A stretch of DNA of 64,000 nt from Methanobacterium paludis (GTDB lineage Archaea; Methanobacteriota; Methanobacteria; Methanobacteriales; Methanobacteriaceae), in the NCBI RefSeq assembly GCF_000214725.1, contig NC_015574.1, forward strand, positions 2,047,001 through 2,111,000, written 5' to 3'. The first letter of the stretch is position 1; each line of letters starts with the position of its first letter. Positions 54,393-62,611 of the stretch are shown piece after piece. The notes below the pieces were generated by a model, which was not told the origin of the DNA, ran no database searches, and was given only the letters and a program-made list of their open reading frames with translations. A program made the position numbers and the translations under genes.

Positions 54393-54671
54393 ACTTCACA
54401 ATAAACATCCACAGACTGAAAACTTCCAAGTAAGACGGGATGAAAACTTCCATAAGGACCTGATATACTTCAAATTGACTGAAAAAAGAATTGGAAATCT
54501 GGAAAATAAAAAATAACCGGGGACTGTGATTTTGATCTGGTTTGGGTTTCTTACTATTTTTTTATCTGCTCAACTTACTAAGTTAATTCTATTAATATGT
54601 AATATGCTAATTTGTAGTATACTAATTTAATTTTTTAAATAAAAATGTCTAATAATAAATTAAGGTGAATC

Positions 54672-55115
54672 ATGGATATAATAATCAGCATTACAACTGT
54701 TTTCATATCATCAGTGATTGAACTATGGCTTTCTATTCCCTTAGGGCTGGCATTTGGCCTTAATCCATTTTTAATTGTTGCTGTATCTGCTTTAGGATCT
54801 GTGTTTGCAGTTTTTGTTGTCGCAACCTTTGGAGAAAGTATAAGGAAATGGATTATAAAAAAACGGTACGGCGAAGGTAACAACATTAGAAAAGGGAGTA
54901 TCTATGAGGTATGGAATAAATATGGTACTGTAGGTTTGGGATTGTTATCACCACTCCTTTTTGGCGCACCACTGGGTACTGCCATTGGAATTGCTCTGGG
55001 AGCTCGTAAAAATAATTTAATCATATGGATGGCCCTGGGAATTATTTTGTGGAGTGCCATGCTCACAGCAGCAGGTACATTGGGAGTAATGAGCTTTCAA
55101 ACAGTTACAAAATAG
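54672..55115 (+). CDS. small multidrug export protein family (COG2426-like)
   Basis: A 147-residue membrane protein with four hydrophobic segments. The segments SSVIELWLSIPLGLAFGLNP and LLSPLLFGAPLGTAIGIALG are characteristic of this family; export function is annotated by homology only. AAGGTGAATC precedes the ATG. Confidence 0.75.
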   Translation: MDIIISITTVFISSVIELWLSIPLGLAFGLNPFLIVAVSALGSVFAVFVVATFGESIRKWIIKKRYGEGNNIRKGSIYEVWNKYGTVGLGLLSPLLFGAPLGTAIGIALGARKNNLIIWMALGIILWSAMLTAAGTLGVMSFQTVTK

Positions 55116-55390
55116 ATCCATTGAAACTCACCCACACAGTGATGAGAAACATCATTTTTTAAAAAAAAATAAATTAAAAAAATAATGCATTTACCCCTCA
55201 GATTAATAGTTTAACCGGTTCAAAGAAGTTAATAGAAGTTGATCGAAACCTTTAATAGTACAATAATCAAACTTTACTTTTAAGAGAATTGAATTAAGCT
55301 TATGACAAATAGAATTATAATGTTAATTTTGAAATAACATTTATGTGGCACAATTAACGTTTTGAAACGGTGTTTTAGAAGGTGTTTTAA

Positions 55391-56494
55391 TTGGAGAAGA
55401 TAAAGATAGCGATAATTGGTATTGGTAATTGTGCAAGCTCGTTAATACAGGGGATACATTATTACAAGGACAAGAGTCCTGAAGAAGCCATCGGTCTTAT
55501 GCACTGGGATATTGGGGGTTATACCCCATCAGATATTGAGGTAGTAGCCGCCTTTGATATTGATGAAAGAAAGGTTGGCAATGATGTAAGTGAAGCAATA
55601 TTCGCAAAACCCAACTGCACCCAGGTATTCTGCGATGAAATCCCAAAAATGGACGTTAAAGTGACTATGGGTCACGTGCTTGACGGTGTAGCACAACACA
55701 TGGCAAAATATGATGACAATAACACATTTGTTATCTCAGATGAAGAAGAAAACAACGAAGACGGGATAGTTAAGGTATTAAAAGAAAGCGGGGCTGAAAT
55801 ACTCCTGAACTACCTTCCAGTTGGTTCAGAAGAAGCCACTAAATTTTATGCTCGGTGTGCACTCAAAGCAGGCATTGCATTCATAAATAACATGCCAGTA
55901 TTCATAGTGAGCAACCCAGAATGGGCTTCCAAGTTCGAAGCAAAGGGAATACCTATTGTTGGAGACGATATAAAAGCACAGATAGGTGCAACCATCACCC
56001 ACCGAACCCTTGCAAACCTATTCCGTGAACGTGGAGTTAAACTCGATAGAACCTACCAGCTCAACACCGGTGGAAACACAGATTTCCTGAACATGCTCAA
56101 CCGTGACAGACTAGATTCTAAAAAAAAGTCCAAAACAGAGGCTGTTCAGTCCGTTCTAGCAGAAAGGCTTGAACCTGATAACATTCATATCGGACCCTCA
56201 GATTACGTGGCTTGGCAGAAGGATAACAAACTATGCTTTTTAAGGATGGAGGGAAAAACTTTCGGCGACGTTCCTATGAACATTGAGTTACGATTAAGCG
56301 TCGAAGACTCACCAAACTCAGCAGGGTGTGTTATAGATGCTGTGAGATGCTGTAAAGTGGCCCTCGAAAGAGGCATAGGTGGACAGTTAACATCGATCTC
56401 CGCTTACACTATGAAACATCCCCCAGAGCAATTCACAGATGATGTGGCTCAATCTATGGTTGAAGAGTTTATTGCTGGAGAAAGAGAGAGATAA
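55391..56494 (+). CDS. ino1: myo-inositol-1-phosphate synthase
   Basis: A 367-residue NAD-dependent enzyme converting glucose 6-phosphate to inositol 1-phosphate, the source of archaeal inositol phospholipids. Seen: the Rossmann motif AIIGIGNCASSLIQG, the family motif VPIVGDDIKAQIGATITHR (as GIPIVGDDIK) near residue 195, and LNTGGNTDFLNM near residue 225. AAGGTG is six bases before the TTG start. Confidence 0.92.
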   Translation: MEKIKIAIIGIGNCASSLIQGIHYYKDKSPEEAIGLMHWDIGGYTPSDIEVVAAFDIDERKVGNDVSEAIFAKPNCTQVFCDEIPKMDVKVTMGHVLDGVAQHMAKYDDNNTFVISDEEENNEDGIVKVLKESGAEILLNYLPVGSEEATKFYARCALKAGIAFINNMPVFIVSNPEWASKFEAKGIPIVGDDIKAQIGATITHRTLANLFRERGVKLDRTYQLNTGGNTDFLNMLNRDRLDSKKKSKTEAVQSVLAERLEPDNIHIGPSDYVAWQKDNKLCFLRMEGKTFGDVPMNIELRLSVEDSPNSAGCVIDAVRCCKVALERGIGGQLTSISAYTMKHPPEQFTDDVAQSMVEEFIAGERER

Positions 56495-56688
56495 ATCCCA
56501 AATTTCTTTTTAATAAATCCAAAAATTTCAATTTAAATTATTTTTTCTTATTTTTCTAAAATTTAAATAAAAACTTCCAATTTAGGTTTTTAAGGGTTTT
56601 TAGTACTTGAAAGTGATTAAGATTGGACTTAATTGAACTTTACAGAATATATTTAAAAAAACTAATTTGTTTTAAAAAAACTAATTTC

Positions 56689-58746
56689 TTATTTAAAATC
56701 AGAGCCATCTACTTTTTCTAATTTTTCAAGTTTCACCCATGTTTCATGGTAGGGGGTACCATTTCCTGCAGTGCTAACAGAATCATCGGTTAAAACATTT
56801 ACGTTCTTGCCGTACTTCATCCATCCTCCTCTGTAGGTTAGTACAAAATCTGGGCGTACGTCCTCACTTTCTTTAACCTTAACCTTAAGTTTTCCAGCCT
56901 TTGATCTGAGAACTGCAGTTTCACCATCGAACATCCCTTTATGGGCTAGTAGTTCACCTGAAACCTTTATCTCAAGAAAGCCTTCTATCATTTCACTTTC
57001 AGGAACAACAGAATTTATCCATCTTTCAGGCCCCACTGCAAGGAGTCTCAGGAGATCATCATCATCATCATCATCAAAACAATGCGTTCTGTAAGCATCA
57101 CGATGGTTCTTCTTAAAATCATCACAGTGAATGTGTTCTTTTAACGGGTTGTATTCATTTTCATCAAAGTTCTGGATAAATTCAAAGTATCCTGAGGTCG
57201 TACCAAATTTTCCATCTGCATAAGGAATTTCATAGGCAGGTACGAGTTTCATAGGACCTTCTTTAAGATCTTCAAAACTTATTCCCTGTTTCAGGATTGG
57301 AAGTGCCAGTTTTTGGAGCCATCCCTTTGGAGTACCATCCATTCCATCTTTAATTCCTAATCTATCAGCTAAAAGCTGGAATATTTCAAGTTCAGATCTT
57401 GCTTCACCCCTTGGTGGAGAAGCAGGATTTATTGGAGACACCCAGTTGTGGCCGTAGCTTCCAACAAGGTCTTCCTCTTCAAGGAAGGTTGTTGCAGGTA
57501 AAAATAGATCTGCAACATCAGACGTGTCGTTAAGGAAATGATCCACCATTATAACATAATCCGTAGTTTCAAAAGCTTTTTTAACCTTCAATGAGTTTGG
57601 GTTGAGATTTACAGGATTTCCAGATGTTACAAAAATGAGTTTTACCGGTGGATCATGGGCCTTGAGGATCGCCTCACCAATTGTGGGCATTAAAAATTTC
57701 CTACCAATTTTAGGATCATCAAGTGCATGTGAATCATCAAAAAATCCGAACTCTTCAAATCCTTGGCTCACACCGCCGCCTGAAATGCCCAGATTACCTG
57801 TTAATGCTGCAAGAGCATCCATCATGCGAAAGGTAATATGTCCGTTCTTGTATCTGTGAACACCCCATCCTGTTACTATGCTTGAAGGATTATTCAAGGC
57901 ATATAAAAGAGCTAATTTCTCAATTTTTTCTACTGGAACGTCACATTTACATGATAATGATTCCAGATCATTTTTTTCGAGTATTTTTAAATATTTATCA
58001 AAATTTTGGGTTTTATTTTCTATAAAATCCCAATCAGCAAGATCGTGCATTAAAACAAGTTTTGAAATTGCCATTGCAAGGTATGCATCAGAACCTGGCT
58101 TTGGCTGAATAAAAAGATCTGCATGTCGTGCTGTTTTCGTTTTTACAGGATCTACAACGACTATTTTTGCTCCTTTCCTTTGAGCTTTTCTTAAAATCTT
58201 CCAAAGGTGAACATCTGTAACTGCAGGATTTCTGCCCCAAACAATTATCACTTTACTGTTTAAATGGTCCAGATGGTCGTGGGATATGCGGGTTCCGAAA
58301 TCCATGTCCTGACCGGCTTGCCCGATCCCGCCACATATTGTACCTTGAAGTGTGGAAACTCCTCCAAGTAGGTTGAAAAATCTGCGGTTAAGTATTTTGA
58401 GGGCAGTTCTAGAGCCAAATCCTTGATAATACAGTATCGCAGAGCTCCCATATCTTTTTATTGTTTCAGATAGCTTTGAAGCTGCAATATTCAAAGCTTC
58501 ATCCCAACTTATTTTTTTCCAGTTCCCATCTTCTTTTTTAAGAGGGTGTAAAACTCGTTTTGGACTGTAAAATACGTCTTTAAGGTAACGGGATGTGTTT
58601 GGACATAAAAATCCGTCTGTAGTATCATGGTCAGGGTTTCCACTTAGTTTAAGAATTTTTTCCCCATTATTATCCTTTTTTATACGGGCTATGATGCTGC
58701 ATCCGCCAGGACAGTCCCTTGTGCATGCTGTAACAATGTTTTTCAT
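56689..58746 (-). CDS. molybdopterin-dependent oxidoreductase (BisC-like)
   Basis: A 685-residue enzyme of the DMSO-reductase superfamily. The N-terminal CTRDCPGGC with a later LCPN binds a [4Fe-4S] cluster. The first molybdopterin domain has ILYYQGFGSRTALKILNRRF and TICGGIGQAGQDMDFG, then VIIVWGRNPAVTDVH. The C-terminal molydopterin-binding domain ends with TAGNGTPYHETWVKL. An aspartate run of seven residues (CFDDDDDDDLL) comes from an ATC trinucleotide repeat at about 57055-57076. The start is taken at MKNIVTACTRD; a longer form from 58848 would add an unrelated stretch. It is distal to nif genes and a ferredoxin, so it could be fed by that ferredoxin; substrate unknown. Confidence 0.85.
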   Translation of the reverse strand: MKNIVTACTRDCPGGCSIIARIKKDNNGEKILKLSGNPDHDTTDGFLCPNTSRYLKDVFYSPKRVLHPLKKEDGNWKKISWDEALNIAASKLSETIKRYGSSAILYYQGFGSRTALKILNRRFFNLLGGVSTLQGTICGGIGQAGQDMDFGTRISHDHLDHLNSKVIIVWGRNPAVTDVHLWKILRKAQRKGAKIVVVDPVKTKTARHADLFIQPKPGSDAYLAMAISKLVLMHDLADWDFIENKTQNFDKYLKILEKNDLESLSCKCDVPVEKIEKLALLYALNNPSSIVTGWGVHRYKNGHITFRMMDALAALTGNLGISGGGVSQGFEEFGFFDDSHALDDPKIGRKFLMPTIGEAILKAHDPPVKLIFVTSGNPVNLNPNSLKVKKAFETTDYVIMVDHFLNDTSDVADLFLPATTFLEEEDLVGSYGHNWVSPINPASPPRGEARSELEIFQLLADRLGIKDGMDGTPKGWLQKLALPILKQGISFEDLKEGPMKLVPAYEIPYADGKFGTTSGYFEFIQNFDENEYNPLKEHIHCDDFKKNHRDAYRTHCFDDDDDDDLLRLLAVGPERWINSVVPESEMIEGFLEIKVSGELLAHKGMFDGETAVLRSKAGKLKVKVKESEDVRPDFVLTYRGGWMKYGKNVNVLTDDSVSTAGNGTPYHETWVKLEKLEKVDGSDFK

Positions 58747-58825
58747 GATCACTGCTAAATTTATTCCACATAATAATAGGTTAATTTTTCGATAAACAAG
58801 GTTATATAACGTGATATAAACCATT

Positions 58826-59044
58826 TTAATAGTATGCTGGAATTGCATTATGTGTTTTTATGTTTATAACAGCCTTAGGACATATTTCTAAACAGTTGTA
58901 ACACAATTTACAGTACTGTGGAGAATTTATGGATATTTTATCTTTTTTTATAGAAAAGACATTGGTGGGGCATACGTATGCACATCCCCCACATTTTGAA
59001 CCTTCACAATGTTCATGATCCAGTGCTATATCAATTAACAACAA
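58826..59044 (-). CDS. 2[4Fe-4S] ferredoxin
   Basis: A 72-residue ferredoxin with two cluster motifs: CEGSKCGGCAYVCP and CKLCYNCLEICP. The first motif has a longer gap after its first cysteine than the usual CxxCxxC. It lies 12 bp after the NifX-like gene, in the nif operon, and may deliver electrons to nitrogenase or to the neighbouring molybdopterin enzyme. TTG start with AGGTGG upstream. Confidence 0.88.
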   Translation of the reverse strand: MLLIDIALDHEHCEGSKCGGCAYVCPTNVFSIKKDKISINSPQYCKLCYNCLEICPKAVINIKTHNAIPAYY

Positions 59045-59056
59045 ATTTTATCCCAC

Positions 59057-59374
59057 CTAAATTGTGTGATTTGAACATTCTTTTAAAGCATCTTTAACAG
59101 ACATATCAAGTTGTATTGGTCTTATTCCACTTTTACGAAGCTCAATGGATGGTTCTTTTCCAATCTTACTGCAAATAACTGCTCTACAATCTTTAAGAAT
59201 TTCTAGAGATTCTATCCATCGATCTGTGTGGTTTTCAAGGGGAATATCTGTCTTATCCCTTATTTCAAGGAATTCTGAACTTCCATCCTTGACTTCAAAT
59301 ATTAAAAAGCTTTTTGCATCACCAAAATGTAGATCTATATCTTTACCATTGGTTGATGTCACTGCAACTTTCAT
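59057..59374 (-). CDS. nifX: NifX/NifB-type FeMo-cofactor-binding protein
   Basis: A 105-residue dinitrogenase iron-molybdenum cofactor-binding domain protein. It begins MKVAVTSTNGKDIDLHFGDA and contains CRAVICSKIGKEPSIELRKS, both typical. It likely carries cofactor intermediates between NifB and NifEN. An upstream in-frame GTG at 59413 is possible, but GGAGG eight bases before the ATG at 59374 decides the start. Symbol assigned by position after nifN. Confidence 0.8.
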   Translation of the reverse strand: MKVAVTSTNGKDIDLHFGDAKSFLIFEVKDGSSEFLEIRDKTDIPLENHTDRWIESLEILKDCRAVICSKIGKEPSIELRKSGIRPIQLDMSVKDALKECSNHTI

Positions 59375-59412
59375 CAAACTTTCCTCCTTTTTCATCTCCT
59401 TAACTTTTACCA

Positions 59413-59545
59413 AGCCAGATGTTTATAGCTAACCCAGCCAGATGTTTATAGCTAACCCAGCCAGATGTTTATAGCTAACCCAGCCAGATGTTTATAGCTA
59501 ACCCAGCCAGATGTTTATAGCTAACCCAGCCAGATGTTTATAGTT
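59413..59545 (-). repeat. 23-bp tandem repeat, six copies, between nifN and nifX
   Basis: Units start at 59413, 59436, 59459, 59482, 59505 and 59528. The first five are identical; the sixth diverges after 16 bases. On the minus (transcribed) strand each contains TTAGCTATAAACATC, i.e. a TATA-box-like core. The array fills most of the 174-bp gap between the nifN stop and the nifX start. Confidence 0.95.
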
Positions 59546-59548
59546 AAT

Positions 59549-60928
59549 TTATAGCTCGTAACCCGCTTCATCATAATAATGATCAAGTATCATATTTGTT
59601 AAGGCATCAGCTGTCTTTATGCTTCCATTGTAACCCATGCTGGATATTCTCTGAGCACCCATTCTGTCAAAAACCGGGAATCCCATCCTGAAAAGAGGTA
59701 TTCCTTCTTTTTTAGCAATTTCAGCCCCATATGAATTTCCAATTAAAAGATCAACCTTTGTTGTTTCCAGTTCTTTTTCCAGGTCGTAAAGGTCTGCACC
59801 TTCAAGAATTACGGGTGAAAATCCTTCGTATCCGGATAAACCTTCAGGGATGGTTTTGATATCTTCCATGAATTTCGCACTTTTGATACCTATACAAAGA
59901 ACCACCGGTAACATTCCCATCTCTGCAACGAAAGACGCCATTGCAACCACAAAGTCAGGGTCACCGAATATTGCAACCTTCCTGTGGTAATTGTATGCAT
60001 GTGCATCTACAATTGCATCCATGAGTCTTCCACGATCCCTTTCTATCTGTGCTGGAATTTCAAGATCTGTGAGGTCACAGATGGCATTTATGAAGCTGTC
60101 AGTATTCCGAAGCCCAATTGGTGTGGGAATTGCTACTGATTTAATAGAAAATTTCTTTTCAAGGAATTTACCTGCAGAATCTGCATGTTTGGAAAGTGTT
60201 ATTGTTCCTGAAGAATTTGCTGTATCTTCTATTTCCTCAATGGTAGTCCCACAGTTAGGTAAACCCAAAACAGATTCTGATAAAGGAGCATCAAGGCTTT
60301 CTGAAGTATCAGCCAGTATTATGCTGTCGCATTCCATTGTTTTAAGGATGTCTTTTACTTCACCAATGTCTGCAGGGGACATGTGTCCTGGAACCACGTT
60401 GATCTTTCCGTTGGGAGTTGAGTTTAAAGATAAGTGTTCTACAAGCCCTTTTATGGCTTTATCATATCCCTCAATATGAGATCCTGCATAACTTGGTGTT
60501 GAAATTGGAATGATCTCAGGCAGTTGTTTACCAAGGTTTGCCTCCTTGAATTTTTCGATGATACCTGCCATGTCGTCACCTATTGTTTCTGTGAGGCAGC
60601 TGGACACAACCCCTATTATGGATGGTTTCTGTTTTTCTGTTATGTTTTTAAGTGCTTTCATGAGGTTGTATTCTCCCCCATAAATCACTGTCTTCTCGTT
60701 CAAGGCCGTTGAAGCAACTTCCACAGGTTCCCTTAAGTGGCGTGTAAGCTGGAACCGCATGTAGGTACTGCATCCCTGGGAGCCGTGGATGAGTGTTATT
60801 GAATTTTTCACACCCATAAGTGCCTGTACTGCTCCCATTGGCTGGCACATTCGTGACGGATTCACAACAGAAAAATGTTTCTCGGATGGATGATGTGCTC
60901 CATCAGTTTTAACGTAAACATCACTCAT
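59549..60928 (-). CDS. nifN: nitrogenase FeMo-cofactor biosynthesis protein NifN
   Basis: A 459-residue NifK/NifN homologue acting with NifE as the scaffold for FeMo-cofactor maturation. Cluster cysteines are at SRMCQPMGAV (C28), IHGSQGCSTYMR (C53) and VVSSCLTETIGDD. It follows nifE by one base, and precedes a NifX-like gene, the usual E-N-X order, which separates it from the structural nifK further upstream. Confidence 0.92.
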   Translation of the reverse strand: MSDVYVKTDGAHHPSEKHFSVVNPSRMCQPMGAVQALMGVKNSITLIHGSQGCSTYMRFQLTRHLREPVEVASTALNEKTVIYGGEYNLMKALKNITEKQKPSIIGVVSSCLTETIGDDMAGIIEKFKEANLGKQLPEIIPISTPSYAGSHIEGYDKAIKGLVEHLSLNSTPNGKINVVPGHMSPADIGEVKDILKTMECDSIILADTSESLDAPLSESVLGLPNCGTTIEEIEDTANSSGTITLSKHADSAGKFLEKKFSIKSVAIPTPIGLRNTDSFINAICDLTDLEIPAQIERDRGRLMDAIVDAHAYNYHRKVAIFGDPDFVVAMASFVAEMGMLPVVLCIGIKSAKFMEDIKTIPEGLSGYEGFSPVILEGADLYDLEKELETTKVDLLIGNSYGAEIAKKEGIPLFRMGFPVFDRMGAQRISSMGYNGSIKTADALTNMILDHYYDEAGYEL

Positions 60929-60929
60929 G

Positions 60930-62321
60930 TTAGTTCCTCCTCATTTTGGTAAATTTAGACCATTTGGTAGACTTTAATCGGGTGGATGTTAAATCCCATA
61001 CAGGGCTTGAAACTGCGGCATCCACCGCTTTTGCAAAGTCTACAAATCCGTTGAAACCTGCAAATGCAGATATTCTGTCATGGTTGAAGTCACAAAATGG
61101 TACTCCCAGTTTCATGGAAATGTATTTCTCCTTTGCACCGGAAATTAACAAGTTGGGTCTGTACTTTTTAAGAAGTCTTGCAAGTTCTGTGGAGTTTGCA
61201 TCGTCCACAATCAAGGTTCCTTCCTTCACAGTTTCTTTGATCCTTTCATAATCTTCCTTCATTCCATTTTTGGTACCTGTCATTATAACTTCCATTCCAA
61301 GCTCTTCAAATGCCCTTATAAGGGACCATGCCTTGTTACCACCAACGTAAAGTGCAACAGTTTTACCGGATAATCTTTCCTTGTACTCTTTTATTTTCTC
61401 ATCAACACCTTCTATTCCATTTTCTATGATTTTTTTGGTTCTCTCTGTCATTTCAGGGTCGTTGAAGAATTCTGCTATCAACATGAGGGACGTTAAGGTA
61501 TTGTCAATACCGAAGAAATTAACCTTAATTGAGGGTATGCCATATTTTTTCTCCATCTTATCTGCAAGGTAGTTGGATGATTTTTGACACTGCACTATGT
61601 TTAGTTTGGCCCTGTGAGACATCGCTATTTCTTCAACCTCGGAATCACCACTTATGGTGCTTATTATGTTTACACCCATCTTTTCAAGCAGGGGTTTTAC
61701 TCCCCAAACATCACCTGCAACGTTGAATTCCCCTACTATGTTTATGTCGTAGGGTGTTTGCGTCTTAGGCTCTGCAGTTCCAATGACGTAATCCATGAGA
61801 GCATCACATCCAATCCAATGCCCTTTAGTCTTGTTATAATGTTGAAAACCCTCAGATTGGACAGGTATAACTCTACATCCAGTTAATTCTTCTGCATGTT
61901 TACACACTGATTTTATGTCATCTCCAATAACTCCTGCAACACATGTTGCATATACAAATATTGCCCCAGGTTTGTACAGTTTATTTAACTCAATTACGGT
62001 GTCAAAAAGCTTTTTTTCACCTCCAAAGATTATGTCTTTCTCTGTTAAATCTGTTGAACAACCTTTTCTGTATAGATCTCCTCTTGATGATTTACTACCC
62101 CTTATATCCCATGTGCATGCAGCACATCCTATTGGACCGTGCACAAGATGGATTGAATCTGTTATGGGCATCAAGACTATTCTTGCACCCCCAAACACAC
62201 AGGTCCGCTGTGTCACTGTTCCAGGCAGAACAGGAGTGTTACATTCAGGGATGGATATACCGCTCCCTTTGATACACATGTGTTTTTTTCGGGATTCAAA
62301 TGTTTCAATAATGGGTTCCAT
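60930..62321 (-). CDS. nifE: nitrogenase FeMo-cofactor biosynthesis protein NifE
   Basis: A 463-residue NifD/NifE homologue. Seen: the N-terminal SIPECNTPVLPGTVTQRTCV, LVHGPIGCAACTWDIRGSKS and FVYATCVAGVIGDDI cluster-ligand segments. The cofactor-histidine region of NifD is replaced as in NifE, and TVALYVGGNKAW marks the second Rossmann domain. Its end overlaps the nifN start region tightly, indicating coupling. Confidence 0.92.
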   Translation of the reverse strand: MEPIIETFESRKKHMCIKGSGISIPECNTPVLPGTVTQRTCVFGGARIVLMPITDSIHLVHGPIGCAACTWDIRGSKSSRGDLYRKGCSTDLTEKDIIFGGEKKLFDTVIELNKLYKPGAIFVYATCVAGVIGDDIKSVCKHAEELTGCRVIPVQSEGFQHYNKTKGHWIGCDALMDYVIGTAEPKTQTPYDINIVGEFNVAGDVWGVKPLLEKMGVNIISTISGDSEVEEIAMSHRAKLNIVQCQKSSNYLADKMEKKYGIPSIKVNFFGIDNTLTSLMLIAEFFNDPEMTERTKKIIENGIEGVDEKIKEYKERLSGKTVALYVGGNKAWSLIRAFEELGMEVIMTGTKNGMKEDYERIKETVKEGTLIVDDANSTELARLLKKYRPNLLISGAKEKYISMKLGVPFCDFNHDRISAFAGFNGFVDFAKAVDAAVSSPVWDLTSTRLKSTKWSKFTKMRRN

Positions 62322-62611
62322 ATTCTATATTCTCCTAGAAATTCTCTTTTTTGCTCGAATTCTCCTTTAAACTATTTTATATTTCCCAAAAATCCTTTTT
62401 TTATTTGAATTACCTTTAAATTATTTTAAATTATTAAATTTAATTTTAAATCATGAATTTGGTATGAATTTGGTTTTTCAAGCCCGTTAATTAATTTTAA
62501 GTTTTAATTTAATGTTAGATTTTAATGTTAAATTTAATCCTGAAAAAAGAAAAGATCAATCTGAACAATATTTTGAATTAATATTTGGGTAATATCCAGA
62601 TTTTTCTAAGT
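62322..62611. other. AT-rich spacer between nifK and nifE
   Basis: A 290-bp AT-rich spacer. It contains ATGAATTTGGT twice in tandem (about 62453-62474). A promoter for nifE may lie here, but no NrpR-type operator was recognised. Confidence 0.4.

Noticed and set aside
58700..58848. Longer N-terminus for the molybdopterin enzyme
   Set aside because: The extra 34 residues precede the conserved cluster-binding start and show no family similarity or good ribosome binding site.
59413..59545. CRISPR array
   Set aside because: The 23-bp units are directly adjacent with no unique spacers, so it is a plain tandem repeat.
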